A DNA stretch of 25,120 bases from Pseudomonadota bacterium (GCA_021793055.1 JAJYTL010000007.1:1-25120); one strand, 5' to 3'. Shown: positions 16,167 through 24,101, numbered from the stretch's first letter. Made by a program: numbers and translations. Notes: generated by a model from the sequence alone, not told the origin.

Positions 16167-16406
16167 TCAGCTCTCCGTCTCGGGCGGCGGCGGGCGGTCG
16201 GCTTCGTCGTCGTCGTCCTCGGGCCGGGCCGGGATGGCGTAGCCGCCGGAAAGCCAGCGGTGCAGGTCGACATCCTGGCAGCGGGCCGAGCAGAACGGCC
16301 GGAAGGCCGGCGTCATCTTGGCGCCGCAGATCGGGCAGGGCGGGCGGCCGTTGGCGGCGGCCTTTGCCCGCGGCGATTTCGCGTCGTCGTCGGTCATCGG
16401 TTTCAC
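16167..16406 (-). CDS. yacG: DNA gyrase inhibitor / zinc-binding protein YacG
   Basis: This is a 79-residue protein with the YacG four-cysteine zinc site, 'CPICG' (about residues 24-28) and 'FCSARCQDVDL' (about residues 38-48), followed by 'HRWLSGGYAIP'. The C-terminal tail is acidic (EDDDDEAD) and probably disordered. In E. coli YacG binds GyrB and blocks DNA binding by gyrase. The GTG start at 16406 overlaps the rng stop (GTGA, 16403-16406), implying coupled translation. An ATG three codons later (16397), with GGGGTG in front, is an equally plausible start. It is the last protein gene of the block before tRNA-Phe. Confidence 0.9.
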   Translation of the reverse strand: MKPMTDDDAKSPRAKAAANGRPPCPICGAKMTPAFRPFCSARCQDVDLHRWLSGGYAIPARPEDDDDEADRPPPPETES

Positions 16407-17860
16407 CCCGAACGGATATCGAAGCGGCTTCGCGCCGCCGCGTCGGCGCGAAGATCGACGCGAACGCCGAACAGCCGGGCGAGAAGCGCCGTCCCGCCGG
16501 CCGCTTCGATGATCGCGATCACCTCGGGCGCGGCCGAGATCGCGAGCGGCCGGCCGGGATTGGCGCGGGCTTCCACGGCGCCCCGGCGCAGCGCCGCCGC
16601 GGCGATGGTCGCGGCTTTCGGCGTCAGCCCGGCGCCGGCGCAGGCCGGGCAGGGCTCGACCAGAATCTCGGCCAAGGGCGGGCCCTGGCGGCGGCGGGTG
16701 AGCTCCACCAGGCCGAGCGCCGAATAGCCGAAAAGGCGGGTCGGCGCGGCATCATGGGCGAGGCCGGCGCGCAAGGCGGCGAGCAGCCGCGCGCGGTTCG
16801 CCGCCTCCTTCAGCGGAATGAAATCGATCGCGACGATGCCGCCGAGATTGCGCAGGCGGATCTGGCGGGCGATTTCCGCCGCCGCCTCGAGATCGACGCG
16901 CAGCGCCGTCGCCTCGAGATCGGCGCCGCCGGCGTAAGCGCCGGAATCGACGTCGATCGCGGTCAGCGCCCGCGTCGTCTCGATGGCGATGCGCCCGCCC
17001 GAGGCCAACGCCACTTCGGGGGCCAGCGCGCGCTCGATCTCGGCCTCGACGCCATAGTGCTCGAACAGCGGCGCCGGGCCTTCGTGGCGGCCGAGACGAT
17101 CGATGCCGCCGAGGCCGGCCGCCTCGGCGAAGCGGCGCGCTTCCGCCAAGGCGGCGCGGTCATCGAACCAGACCGCGGCAACGTCGGGCGTGAGATGATC
17201 GCGCAGGCTGCGCAGCGCGAGCGGCGCGTCGCGCCAAAGCTCGGCCGGCGCGGCGGCAGCCTTGGCGGCGGCCGCGATCGCCTGCCACTGGCGCATCAGC
17301 GCCGCGGCCTCGGCCGCGATTTCCGCGGCTGAGGCGCCGCAAGCCTGGGTGCGGAGAATGAAGCCGGCAGCACCGAGATCGCCGAGCGCCACCGCGAGCC
17401 GGGTCCGTTCCACCGCATCCGCGATGCGGTTGGAAAACTTGACGCCTGGGCTTCGCGGCGTGTGGACGAGATACCGCCCCGGCAAGGCGATATCGGCGGT
17501 CAGCTTGACGCCCTTCTCGCCCTGCGGCGCCTTGCGGCCCTGCAGGATCAGCGCGTCGCCCTCGCGCACCCGCTTCGCGATCGTCTCGGCGCCGGCGCCC
17601 GGGCCGGCCGCGTCCGCGCCGAGCGCGGCGGCGTCGCGCGCGCCGAGGAAGCCCGCCTTGGGCAAGCCGATTTCGACGAATGCGCCGGCGATGCCGGACA
17701 CCACCCGAAGCACGCGGCCGAGCCAGACGGTTCCCGTCATAGCCGCCCCGGCCTCGGGCGCGGCGCGGTTTTCCACCGCAAGGCCGCTCAGGCGGCCGTC
17801 GTCGAGAAAGGCGACGCGGGTCTCGATCGGCCCAGAATCGATCAGGATGTCGCGGCGCAT
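16403..17860 (-). CDS. rng: Ribonuclease E/G family protein (RNase G-like)
   Basis: This 485-residue endoribonuclease has RNase G length, without the long RNase E C-terminal scaffold. An S1-like domain occupies about residues 40-125 ('GTVWLGRVLRVVSGIAGAF', 'GEKGVKLTADIALPGRYL'). The 5'-phosphate sensor region is 'GFILRTQACG' (R170-T171). The catalytic magnesium ligands are D303 ('ALTAIDVDSG') and D346 ('GGIVAIDFIPL'), falling at the same numbers as in E. coli RNase E. The zinc-link cysteines are C404 and C407 in 'CPACAGAG'. ATG 17860 is chosen because 'MRRDILIDSGP' starts the family homology. It overlaps maf by 19 bp. The protein is alanine-rich and divergent in the middle, but all catalytic residues are kept. 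It acts in rRNA and mRNA processing. Confidence 0.9.
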   Translation of the reverse strand: MRRDILIDSGPIETRVAFLDDGRLSGLAVENRAAPEAGAAMTGTVWLGRVLRVVSGIAGAFVEIGLPKAGFLGARDAAALGADAAGPGAGAETIAKRVREGDALILQGRKAPQGEKGVKLTADIALPGRYLVHTPRSPGVKFSNRIADAVERTRLAVALGDLGAAGFILRTQACGASAAEIAAEAAALMRQWQAIAAAAKAAAAPAELWRDAPLALRSLRDHLTPDVAAVWFDDRAALAEARRFAEAAGLGGIDRLGRHEGPAPLFEHYGVEAEIERALAPEVALASGGRIAIETTRALTAIDVDSGAYAGGADLEATALRVDLEAAAEIARQIRLRNLGGIVAIDFIPLKEAANRARLLAALRAGLAHDAAPTRLFGYSALGLVELTRRRQGPPLAEILVEPCPACAGAGLTPKAATIAAAALRRGAVEARANPGRPLAISAAPEVIAIIEAAGGTALLARLFGVRVDLRADAAARSRFDIRSG

Positions 17861-18450
17861 CGCCACACCGGGAAACCGAGGCCCGACAGGATCGCGGCGG
17901 TTTCGCTGAGCGGCAGGCCGACGACGTTGGAGCAGGAGCCGTTGACGGCGCGGATCAGCGCCCCGGCCATGCCTTGAATGGCGTAGCCGCCGGCCTTGCC
18001 GGCCCATTCGCCGCTTTGCAGATAGGCGGCGATCTCGGTCTCGCTCAGGCGCTTGAAGGTGACGGCGGTGGTGACGAGGCGCACCACGGCGCGGCCGTCC
18101 GGCGCGATCGCCGCGATGCCGCTATGGACGCGATGGCGGCGGCCGGAAAGAAGCGTGAGGCAGCGCCGCGCTTCGGCTTCGGTCTCGGGCTTCGGCAGCA
18201 CGCGGCGGCCGCAGGCGACCACCGTATCGGCGGCAAGGATGAAGGCGCCGGCATGGCGCGCCAGGACGGCGCGCGCCTTTTCGGCCGCGAGGCGGCGCGC
18301 CAAGGCCGGCGGCAACTCGCTGCGGTTCGGAGTTTCGTCGATATCCGGAGGATCGACGGCATCGGGGACGATGCCGATACGGCGGAGAAGGTCGAGGCGG
18401 CGTGGGCTCGCCGAAGCCAGAACCAGCGCCGGCATCCGTTCGCGGCCCAC
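17842..18450 (-). CDS. maf: Maf-family nucleotide pyrophosphatase
   Basis: This 202-residue protein of the Maf/HAM1 fold hydrolyses non-canonical or selected nucleoside triphosphates to monophosphates. The N-terminal 'LVLASASPRRLDLLRRIGI' is diagnostic, as are 'ILAADTVVACGRRVLPKP' (about residues 71-88) and 'GGYAIQGMAGALI' with 'GSCSNVVGLPL' near the end. The given start is GTG 18450, eight bases after the infA stop, with AAGAGA upstream. An ATG five codons later (18435) lacks a ribosome site but is possible. The DTVV motif does not by itself separate the dTTP/UTP-type from the m7GTP-type subfamily. Its position between infA and rng is the usual one in Rhodospirillales. Confidence 0.93.
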   Translation of the reverse strand: MGRERMPALVLASASPRRLDLLRRIGIVPDAVDPPDIDETPNRSELPPALARRLAAEKARAVLARHAGAFILAADTVVACGRRVLPKPETEAEARRCLTLLSGRRHRVHSGIAAIAPDGRAVVRLVTTAVTFKRLSETEIAAYLQSGEWAGKAGGYAIQGMAGALIRAVNGSCSNVVGLPLSETAAILSGLGFPVWRCAATS

Positions 18451-18458
18451 GGGTTCTC

Positions 18459-18677
18459 TTACTTGTAGCGAAACGTGATCCGCCCCTTGGTCAAGTCGTA
18501 AGGGGTCATTTCGACCATTACCTTGTCGCCAGCCAGGACGCGGATACGGTTCTTGCGCATCTTGCCCGAGGTATGGGCAAGAACTTCGCGGTCGTTTTCA
18601 AGTTTGACGCGAAACATGGCGTTCGGCAGGAGTTCGATCACGGTACCCGGGAACTCGATAAGTTCTTCTTTGGCCAT
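18459..18677 (-). CDS. infA: Translation initiation factor IF-1
   Basis: This 72-residue, single OB-fold protein matches IF-1 over its whole length: 'MAKEELIEFPGTVIELLPN' at the start, then 'GKMRKNRIRVLAGDKV' and 'TPYDLTKGRITFRYK' at the C-terminus. It binds the 30S A site during initiation with IF-2 and IF-3. A strong purine-rich ribosome site (AAAGAGGGTGA) immediately precedes ATG 18677. A 111-bp gap separates it from the phosphatase gene upstream, so an additional promoter could lie there, although I see no clear one. Confidence 0.98.
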   Translation of the reverse strand: MAKEELIEFPGTVIELLPNAMFRVKLENDREVLAHTSGKMRKNRIRVLAGDKVMVEMTPYDLTKGRITFRYK

Positions 18678-18788
18678 TCACCCTCTTTCCGGCAGTCCCA
18701 TCGCGCCCTGGAACATGTGGCGCAGGACGCCCGAGGTCAAGGAATTTCGCCGCGCCCCGCCCCCTCGCGCGCTTGCCGGGGGCCGCTC

Positions 18789-19232
18789 TCAGACGCTGCC
18801 CTGCGGCCCGCTGCCGAAGCGCGCCTTGATGCGGCGCGTCAAACCGTCCCGCACCTCGCGGAAGGCGTCGAGCACGACCTCGCGCGATCCTTGCACCAGC
18901 GACGGGTCAAAGGTGTGCCAGAACTCGACCTCCGCGGCGATGGTGCGGGTCAGCTCGATCGCCCGATGATGCGCCTCCGGACTCAGGGTGACGATCACGT
19001 CGAAGGAATAATCCTCAAGATCGTCGAACGACTTCGGCTCGTGGCGGCTGAGGTCGATGCCGATCTCGTCGATCACCTGGACGACGAAGGGATTGATAGG
19101 CTCGGCCTTGACGCCGACCGAATCGAAATAGATGCGGTGACCGAAGAGGTGCTTGCCGATCGCCTCCGCCATCGGCGAGCGGATGCTGTTCAGGGTGCAG
19201 GCGAAAAGCACGCTGCTCGGCGACCGTCGCAT
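18789..19232 (-). CDS. Low-molecular-weight protein-tyrosine-phosphatase-like protein
   Basis: This 147-residue protein has the P-loop near its N-terminus, 'VLFACTLNSIRSPMAEA' (C12, R18; C-x5-R-S). That is the phosphocysteine site shared by low-molecular-weight tyrosine phosphatases and thioredoxin-type arsenate reductases. A downstream 'HTFDPS' (about residues 106-111) supplies the likely general-acid aspartate. The extra cysteines of ArsC-type reductases are absent after C12, favouring phosphatase activity. ATG 19232 is chosen because homology begins there; the frame is open further up, inside the UPF0262 gene, in a different register. It lies 19 bp after the UPF0262 stop and upstream of infA. 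The natural substrate is unknown. Confidence 0.88.
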   Translation of the reverse strand: MRRSPSSVLFACTLNSIRSPMAEAIGKHLFGHRIYFDSVGVKAEPINPFVVQVIDEIGIDLSRHEPKSFDDLEDYSFDVIVTLSPEAHHRAIELTRTIAAEVEFWHTFDPSLVQGSREVVLDAFREVRDGLTRRIKARFGSGPQGSV

Positions 19233-19251
19233 GTTCGCCCCCGAGCCGCCG

Positions 19252-19725
19252 TCAACGCCGCTGCTGCATGGCGCAGAGCAAGGTGAAGAGCCGTCGCGCG
19301 GTTTCGCTATCGACCTCGATCTTGCCCTTGAGGCGGGCCTGCAGAAGCTGCGAGCCCTCGTCGTGCATGGCGCGCCGGCCCATGTCGATCGCCTCGATGC
19401 GGGACAAGGGCGCCGTCTTGATCGCCGCGTAATAGGTGTCGCAGACCTGCGCGTAGTCCTTGATGATGCGGCGGAAGGTGGAAAAGGCGAGGCCGATCCG
19501 GCGCATCGGCTGATCTTCCGCATTGCGGATGTCGAAGACCAGTCGGTTCTCCTCGATCAAAAGCCGCAGGCGATAGGGTCCGGCGGCAATGCCGGCGGGG
19601 GCGAAGAAATTCTGTTCCAGCAGATCGAAGATCGCGACGCGGCGCTCGTGCTCGACATCGGGGCCGCGGCGGGCGATCGAGGCCTCGTCGAGGGTGATTT
19701 CCGCGATGCGATCCGTGTCGGCCAC
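19252..19725 (-). CDS. UPF0262 family protein, unknown function
   Basis: This is a 157-residue cytosolic protein that I recognise as the alphaproteobacterial UPF0262 family. Characteristic segments are 'VEHERRVAIFDLLEQNFF' (about residues 24-41), 'PYRLRLLIEENRLVFDI' and 'FRRIIKDYAQVCDTYY' (about residues 84-99). 'RAMHDEGSQLLQARLKGKI' follows near the end. There is no signal peptide, membrane segment or recognisable catalytic motif. It starts at GTG 19725, 16 bp after the hisD stop, with a weak ribosome site, so translation may depend on coupling to hisD. The constant position between hisD and the phosphatase gene in this group suggests a conserved role, but none is known to me. Confidence 0.9.
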   Translation of the reverse strand: MADTDRIAEITLDEASIARRGPDVEHERRVAIFDLLEQNFFAPAGIAAGPYRLRLLIEENRLVFDIRNAEDQPMRRIGLAFSTFRRIIKDYAQVCDTYYAAIKTAPLSRIEAIDMGRRAMHDEGSQLLQARLKGKIEVDSETARRLFTLLCAMQQRR

Positions 19726-19741
19726 CGGCGGGGCCTCGCGG

Positions 19742-21037
19742 TCAGACCTGGTTGCTGCGGATCGCGACCGATCGGGCGTGGGCGCCGAGGCCCTCGGCCT
19801 CGGCCAGGGCGACCGCCGCGGGACCGATGCGGGCGAGGCTTGCCGCGTCGCACTTCACCAAGGTCGTCCGCTTGAGGAAATCAAGCAGCGAGAGGCCCGA
19901 CGAGAAGCGCGCCGCGCCCGAGGTCGGCAGCACGTGGTTCGGGCCGGCGACGTAATCGCCGATCGCCTCCGGCGTATGACGGCCGAGGAAGATGGCGCCG
20001 GCATGGCGCACCTGGGCGGCGAGGCGCTCGGGCTCGGCGACCGCGAGTTCGAGATGCTCGGGCGCGATGCGATCGACCAGGGCCGGCGCCTGATCGAGAT
20101 CGCGGACGACGACGATGGCGCCGTGCCGGCGCCAGCTCGCGGACGCGATGTCGCCGCGCGCAAGCTCGGCCAGCTCGGCCTCGATCGCCGCTGCCACCGC
20201 CGCGGCGAAATCGGCGTCGTCGGTGATCAGCACGGAGCGCGCCGCCGGGTCGTGCTCGGCCTGGCTCAACAGATCGGCGGCGATCCACGCCGGATCGTTG
20301 GCGGCGTCGGCGACCACCAGGATTTCCGACGGGCCGGCGATGAGATCGATGCCGACGGTGCCGAAGACCTGGCGCTTCGCCGCCGCCACATAGGCGTTGC
20401 CGGGCCCGAAGATCTTGTCCACCGGGCGGATGCTCTCGGTGCCGTAGGCCAGCGCCGCGACCGCCTGGGCACCGCCGACACGATAGATCTCGGTCACGCC
20501 GGCGAGCTTCGCCGCCGCCAGGACCAGCGGATTGATCTCGCCCTGCGGCGTCGGCATCACCATGACGCGGCGCGGCACGCCCGCGAGCCGCGCCGGGATT
20601 GCGTTCATTAGCACGGAGGAGGGATAGGCCGCGGAACCGCCCGGCACGTAAAGCCCGACCGCCTCGATCGGCGTCCAGCGGTAGCCGAGCTCGACGCCGT
20701 CGGCGTCGGTGAAGCGATCGTCGGGCGGCGTCTGGCGGCGGTGAAAGGCGGCGATCCGCGCGGCCGCGGTGTCGAGCGCGGCCAGCACCTCGGGCGCGCA
20801 GCGGCCGAGCGCCCGCTCGATCTCGGCCCCGGTAACGGCGAGGCCGGTCGCCGCGGCGTCGAACTTGTCGAAGCGGCGCGTGTAGTCGTAGAGCGCGCGG
20901 TCGCCGCGCTTGCGCACGTCGAGGACGATTTCGGCGACCGTCTGATCGACCGTCTCGGCGGCTTCGCGCTCGGTTGCGACGAAGGCGGCGAATTCCGCGG
21001 CGAAGCCGGAATCGTCGGCGTTGAACCTATGCACCAT
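19742..21037 (-). CDS. hisD: Histidinol dehydrogenase
   Basis: This 431-residue enzyme catalyses the last two steps of histidine synthesis, oxidising L-histidinol to L-histidine with two NAD. Landmarks are 'GLYVPGGSAAYPSSVLMN', 'GGAQAVAALAYGT' and 'KIFGPGNAYVAAAKR'. Active-site residues are visible: Q and H of 'SQAEHDP' (zinc ligands), the E-H pair of 'IAPEHLEL', D of 'AIGDYVAGPNH', and H of 'GLGAHARSVAIR'. Length is normal for the family. The ATG at 21037 lies 11 bp inside the end of hisG, so the two are translationally linked. Confidence 0.97.
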   Translation of the reverse strand: MVHRFNADDSGFAAEFAAFVATEREAAETVDQTVAEIVLDVRKRGDRALYDYTRRFDKFDAAATGLAVTGAEIERALGRCAPEVLAALDTAAARIAAFHRRQTPPDDRFTDADGVELGYRWTPIEAVGLYVPGGSAAYPSSVLMNAIPARLAGVPRRVMVMPTPQGEINPLVLAAAKLAGVTEIYRVGGAQAVAALAYGTESIRPVDKIFGPGNAYVAAAKRQVFGTVGIDLIAGPSEILVVADAANDPAWIAADLLSQAEHDPAARSVLITDDADFAAAVAAAIEAELAELARGDIASASWRRHGAIVVVRDLDQAPALVDRIAPEHLELAVAEPERLAAQVRHAGAIFLGRHTPEAIGDYVAGPNHVLPTSGAARFSSGLSLLDFLKRTTLVKCDAASLARIGPAAVALAEAEGLGAHARSVAIRSNQV

Positions 21038-21692
21038 CGACGGCCTCGCGGAAACGATCGATCACCTCGCCGATCTCCTGCGGCCGAGTCTTCAGCGCCG
21101 CGCGGTTGACGATCAGGCGCGACGAAATCTCGGCGATGGTTTCGACCGGCACCAGGCCGTTGGCGCGCAGCGTCTCGCCGGTCGCCACCAGATCGACGAT
21201 GCGCCGGCACAGGCCGAGGCTCGGCGCCAGTTCGAGCGCGCCGTTGAGCTTGATGCATTCCGCCTGCACGCCGCGCGCCGCGAAATGCGCGTGGGTGATC
21301 TGGGGATATTTTGTCGCGACGCGAACATGGCTCCAGCGCGCCGGATTATCGGCGGCGCCGAGGCTCGCCGGCTCCGCCACCACCAGCCGGCAATGGCCGA
21401 TGCCGAGATCGAGCGGCGCGTAGATCTCGGAATAGCCGAACTCCATCAGCACGTCGTTGCCGGCGATGCCGATCTCGGCCGCGCCGAAGGCGACGAAGGT
21501 CGCGACGTCGAAGGAACGCACCCGGATCAGCACGATCCCGGGATGATTGGTGCGGAAGCGCAGCAGCCGCGAATCGGGATCGTGGAACTCGGGCTCGGGT
21601 TCGACGCCGGCCTTGATCATCAAGGGCAGCGCCTCGGCCAGAATGCGGCCCTTGGGCAGGGCGATGACGAGCGGGTCTTCGATATCCGCCAT
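21027..21692 (-). CDS. hisG: ATP phosphoribosyltransferase, short form
   Basis: This 221-residue HisG catalyses the first, committed step of histidine synthesis (ATP + PRPP to phosphoribosyl-ATP). 'LVIALPKGRILAEALPL' near the N-terminus, 'GIAGNDVL' and the phosphate-binding region 'CRRIVDLVATGETLRANGL' identify it. It lacks the C-terminal regulatory domain of the 290-residue long form. It therefore belongs to the hetero-octameric type that requires HisZ for activity and histidine feedback. hisZ is not in this window. It begins three bases after the DUF2948 stop. Confidence 0.96.
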   Translation of the reverse strand: MADIEDPLVIALPKGRILAEALPLMIKAGVEPEPEFHDPDSRLLRFRTNHPGIVLIRVRSFDVATFVAFGAAEIGIAGNDVLMEFGYSEIYAPLDLGIGHCRLVVAEPASLGAADNPARWSHVRVATKYPQITHAHFAARGVQAECIKLNGALELAPSLGLCRRIVDLVATGETLRANGLVPVETIAEISSRLIVNRAALKTRPQEIGEVIDRFREAVDGA

Positions 21693-21695
21693 GAT

Positions 21696-22187
21696 CTACT
21701 TTCGCGTCCGGCGCGGCGGCTCGACCGCGGCCACCGGATGGGAGGGTTTGTTCACGGTCTTCCAGGCCGGCCCGAGATCGGCGAGATAGCCGTCGATGGC
21801 CTCGACATGGAGCCGGATTTCGGTGCCGCCGGCGAACGGCAGGAACAGCGTCGCCGCGCCGTCGGTGCCGGTTTCGCAAACGATGGTGAGAAGCTCAAGC
21901 GGGGTTTCCGCCGCGAGATCGCGAAAGCCGCGCGTCTCGACCTTGAGTACGCCCTCGAAATGCAGGCCGGCGCGGGTGCGGGCGCCGGCGCCGCGGCGCA
22001 GCCGAACCTCGCGTTCCCAGCAATAGCGGTTCAGCACCATAGCGAAGCGGTGCTCGCGTGGCAGATAGCTCATGTCGCACTTGCGCACCACCGCGTCCTG
22101 GATGCAGGCCGCGATCACCGCCAGGTCCTCCGCGTCCTCGGCGCGGAACTTGAGCGGCGCGGTTTCCGCCTTCGCCTTTGCCGCCAT
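21696..22187 (-). CDS. DUF2948 family protein, unknown function
   Basis: This 163-residue protein matches the alphaproteobacterial DUF2948 family by sequence and by its usual place between murA and hisG. Recognisable segments are 'FRAEDAEDLAVIAACIQDAVV' (described from about residue 14), 'MSYLPREHRFAMVLNRYCWE' and 'FAGGTEIRLHVEAIDGYLADL' near the C-terminus. No signal peptide, membrane helix or catalytic motif is visible. The C-terminal 15 residues are basic (PPRRTRK). It starts three bases after the murA stop (TAG-GCG-ATG) and ends three bases before hisG, so it must be co-expressed with both. Function is unknown. Confidence 0.88.
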   Translation of the reverse strand: MAAKAKAETAPLKFRAEDAEDLAVIAACIQDAVVRKCDMSYLPREHRFAMVLNRYCWEREVRLRRGAGARTRAGLHFEGVLKVETRGFRDLAAETPLELLTIVCETGTDGAATLFLPFAGGTEIRLHVEAIDGYLADLGPAWKTVNKPSHPVAAVEPPRRTRK

Positions 22188-22190
22188 CGC

Positions 22191-23474
22191 CTAGTCCTTC
22201 GCCCGTTCGATCACCGCGCCGCAGGCGGCGAGCTTTTCCTCGATGCGCTCGTAGCCGCGATCAAGATGATAGACCCGGCTGACCACGGTTTCACCCTCGG
22301 CGGCAAGGCCGGCGAGAACCAGCGAGACCGAGGCCCGGAGATCGGTCGCCATCACCGGCGCGCCCTTGAGGCGCGGCACGCCGCGCACCAGGGCGGAGGC
22401 GCCATGCACGGTGATATTGGCGCCCATCCGCGCGAGCTCGGGGACATGCATGAAGCGGTTCTCGAAAATCGTCTCGGTAATCATCGCGGCGCCCGAGGCG
22501 GTGGTCATCAGGCTCATGATCTGCGCCTGCATGTCGGTGGGAAAGCCGGGGAAGGGCTGGGTCATCACGTCGACCCCCCGGATGCCGCCGTTGCGCTTGA
22601 CCTTGAGGCCGCGCGCCGTGGTCTCGACTGGGACCCCGGCCGCGTTCAGCACCTCGATCAGGGATTCGACGTAATCGCCGCGCGCGCCGAGAAGCTCGAG
22701 CTCGCCGCCGGTGATCGCCGCCGCGATGGCATAGGTGCCGGTTTCGATGCGGTCCGCCATCACGTCGTAGCTGGCGCCCGAGAGGCGCGGCTTGCCGGTA
22801 ACCACCAGCCGGTCGCCGCCGATGCCCTCGATCTCCGCCCCCATGGCGACCAGGCATTGCGCGAGATCGGTGATCTCGGGCTCGCGGGCGGCGTTTTCCA
22901 GCACCGTCTCGCCATCGGCGAGGCTCGCCGCCATGAGCAGGTTCTCGGTCGCGCCGACCGAGACGATGGGAAAATGGATTTCGGCGCCCTTGAGCCCCTG
23001 CGGCGCGCGGGCACGGATATAGCCGCCCTCGATCGCGATCTCGGCGCCAAGCCGGCGCAGCGCGTCGATATGCAGATTGACCGGCCGCGGACCGATGGCG
23101 CAGCCGCCCGGCAGCGACACGTCGGCCTCGCCGAAGCGGGCGAGCAAGGGTCCGAGCACGAGGACGCTGGCCCGCATCTTGCGCACCAGATCGTAGGGCG
23201 CCTGGAAATTCGAGATCTCGCCCGCGGTCAGCAGCACCGTGCGGCCGCCCAAGGCACCCTCGCCCGTCGGCTCGACGTTCTCGATGCGCACCCCGTGCTG
23301 GCCGAGCAGGGCGCACAGCGTCTCGATATCGGCGAGCCGCGGCACGTTGCCGAGTCGCAGCGTCTCCTCGGTCAGGAGACTGGCCGTCAGCAGCGGCAGC
23401 GCCGCGTTCTTGGCGCCGCCGATCTTGACGCTGCCGGCGAGCGGCCGGCCGCCTTGAATGCGAATCTTGTCCAT
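22191..23474 (-). CDS. murA: UDP-N-acetylglucosamine 1-carboxyvinyltransferase
   Basis: This 427-residue MurA transfers enolpyruvate from PEP to UDP-GlcNAc, the first committed step of peptidoglycan precursor synthesis. Two EPSP-synthase-like domains cover the whole length. K22 and N23 lie in 'GGAKNAALP'. The catalytic loop cysteine is C125 in 'LPGGCAIGPRPVNLH' (equivalent to E. coli C115, the residue alkylated by fosfomycin; not the Asp seen in naturally resistant enzymes). 'ATDLRASVSLVLAGL' carries the substrate-binding Asp and Arg. It is the first gene of the minus-strand core block. Upstream (23475-23525) is a GC-rich stretch with a small GGGTT/AACCC dyad at 23511-23523 that could be part of its control region. 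Confidence 0.97.
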   Translation of the reverse strand: MDKIRIQGGRPLAGSVKIGGAKNAALPLLTASLLTEETLRLGNVPRLADIETLCALLGQHGVRIENVEPTGEGALGGRTVLLTAGEISNFQAPYDLVRKMRASVLVLGPLLARFGEADVSLPGGCAIGPRPVNLHIDALRRLGAEIAIEGGYIRARAPQGLKGAEIHFPIVSVGATENLLMAASLADGETVLENAAREPEITDLAQCLVAMGAEIEGIGGDRLVVTGKPRLSGASYDVMADRIETGTYAIAAAITGGELELLGARGDYVESLIEVLNAAGVPVETTARGLKVKRNGGIRGVDVMTQPFPGFPTDMQAQIMSLMTTASGAAMITETIFENRFMHVPELARMGANITVHGASALVRGVPRLKGAPVMATDLRASVSLVLAGLAAEGETVVSRVYHLDRGYERIEEKLAACGAVIERAKD

Positions 23475-23598
23475 GCCCGTCGCAGTGATCCGATCGTTGA
23501 CGCTTGGCGAGGGTTTTTAACCCGGCCGCCCCAGCCTGGCAAACCCCCATTCCGGCCGAGGCAAGCGCCCCAGGGGGTCCTCGCATGTCTCGGACGTG

Positions 23599-23796
23599 CT
23601 AGCTATCCTCGTCCGCGCCCTTGGGTACGGCCTCGATCGAGGCCTCGGCGGAAATCGCGTCGGATATCTTGGGCCTTGGCGCGGCGTCGCCGGCGCGGCG
23701 GCGGACCTGCGCCTTGCGGCGCCGCAGATTGGCGCGCAAGGCCTCGGCCAGCCGCTCGGTGCGAGCGGCGGGGCCGTCTTTGCCATCCGAAATCAT
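23599..23796 (-). CDS. Small basic conserved-looking protein, unknown function
   Basis: This is a 65-residue protein starting at ATG 23796, chosen because GGGGAAAGAGGA lies seven bases upstream. The frame extends eight codons further without a better ribosome site. The N-terminal half contains an amphipathic, very basic helix, 'RLAEALRANLRRRKAQVRRR' (about residues 14-33). The tail is acidic and probably disordered. I recall similar small proteins with an 'LRANLRRRKAQ' core encoded next to murA in related bacteria, but cannot verify this here. It might bind nucleic acid or be a regulatory peptide; no function can be assigned. It ends 124 bp before murA and could share its transcript. Confidence 0.65.
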   Translation of the reverse strand: MISDGKDGPAARTERLAEALRANLRRRKAQVRRRAGDAAPRPKISDAISAEASIEAVPKGADEDS

Positions 23797-23926
23797 GCGG
23801 AATCCTCTTTCCCCATGCATCTCAAAATGCGATGAAAGCGGCGCGCGCTCAAGTCGTGCGCCAAAGACCCCGCTCGCACTTGCGGAGGCCCGGCCGATAT
23901 GGCAGGGTGCCGCCGCCTCGCGATCC

Positions 23927-24001
23927 GCTGCCGTAGCTCAGGGGTAGAGCACTCCCTTGGTAAGGGAGAGGCCGTAGGTTCAATTCCTACCGGCAGCACC
24001 A
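23927..24001 (+). tRNA. tRNA-Thr (anticodon GGT)
   Basis: This is a complete 75-nt tRNA with encoded CCA (23999-24001). The acceptor GCTGCCG (23927-23933) pairs with CGGCAGC (23991-23997), with discriminator A. The D-arm is GCTC-AGGGGTA-GAGC. The anticodon stem CTCCC/GGGAG holds the loop TTGGTAA, anticodon GGT. The T-arm is GTAGG-TTCAATT-CCTAC. It is the only structural RNA on the plus strand here, and it is followed by short repeats but no integrase gene. Confidence 0.97.
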
Positions 24002-24022
24002 GTCCTTTCCGCGGCCCCGTGA

Positions 24023-24070
24023 GAAGGCCAGGGCGAAGGCCAGGGCGAAGGCCGGGGCAAACGCCGGGCT
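24023..24070. repeat. 12-bp tandem repeat, about four copies, after tRNA-Thr
   Basis: GAAGGCCAGGGC occurs at 24023-24034 and 24035-24046, then with one change (GAAGGCCGGGGC) at 24047-24058, and a decayed fourth unit at 24059-24070. It lies 21 bp beyond the tRNA 3' end. Any frames through it are Pro/Gly/Arg-rich and unlikely to be coding, so this looks like a small slippage repeat. Confidence 0.7.
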
Positions 24071-24101
24071 GGCGGCGCGCCGGAACCCCAAGCGCAAACC
24101 T

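Noticed and set aside
21021..23936. A 971-codon open plus-strand frame opposite murA, DUF2948 and hisG
   Set aside because: It is exactly antisense to well-recognised genes, and its translation is rich in Arg, Asp, His and Gly with no family match. Such frames arise from GC-biased third positions.
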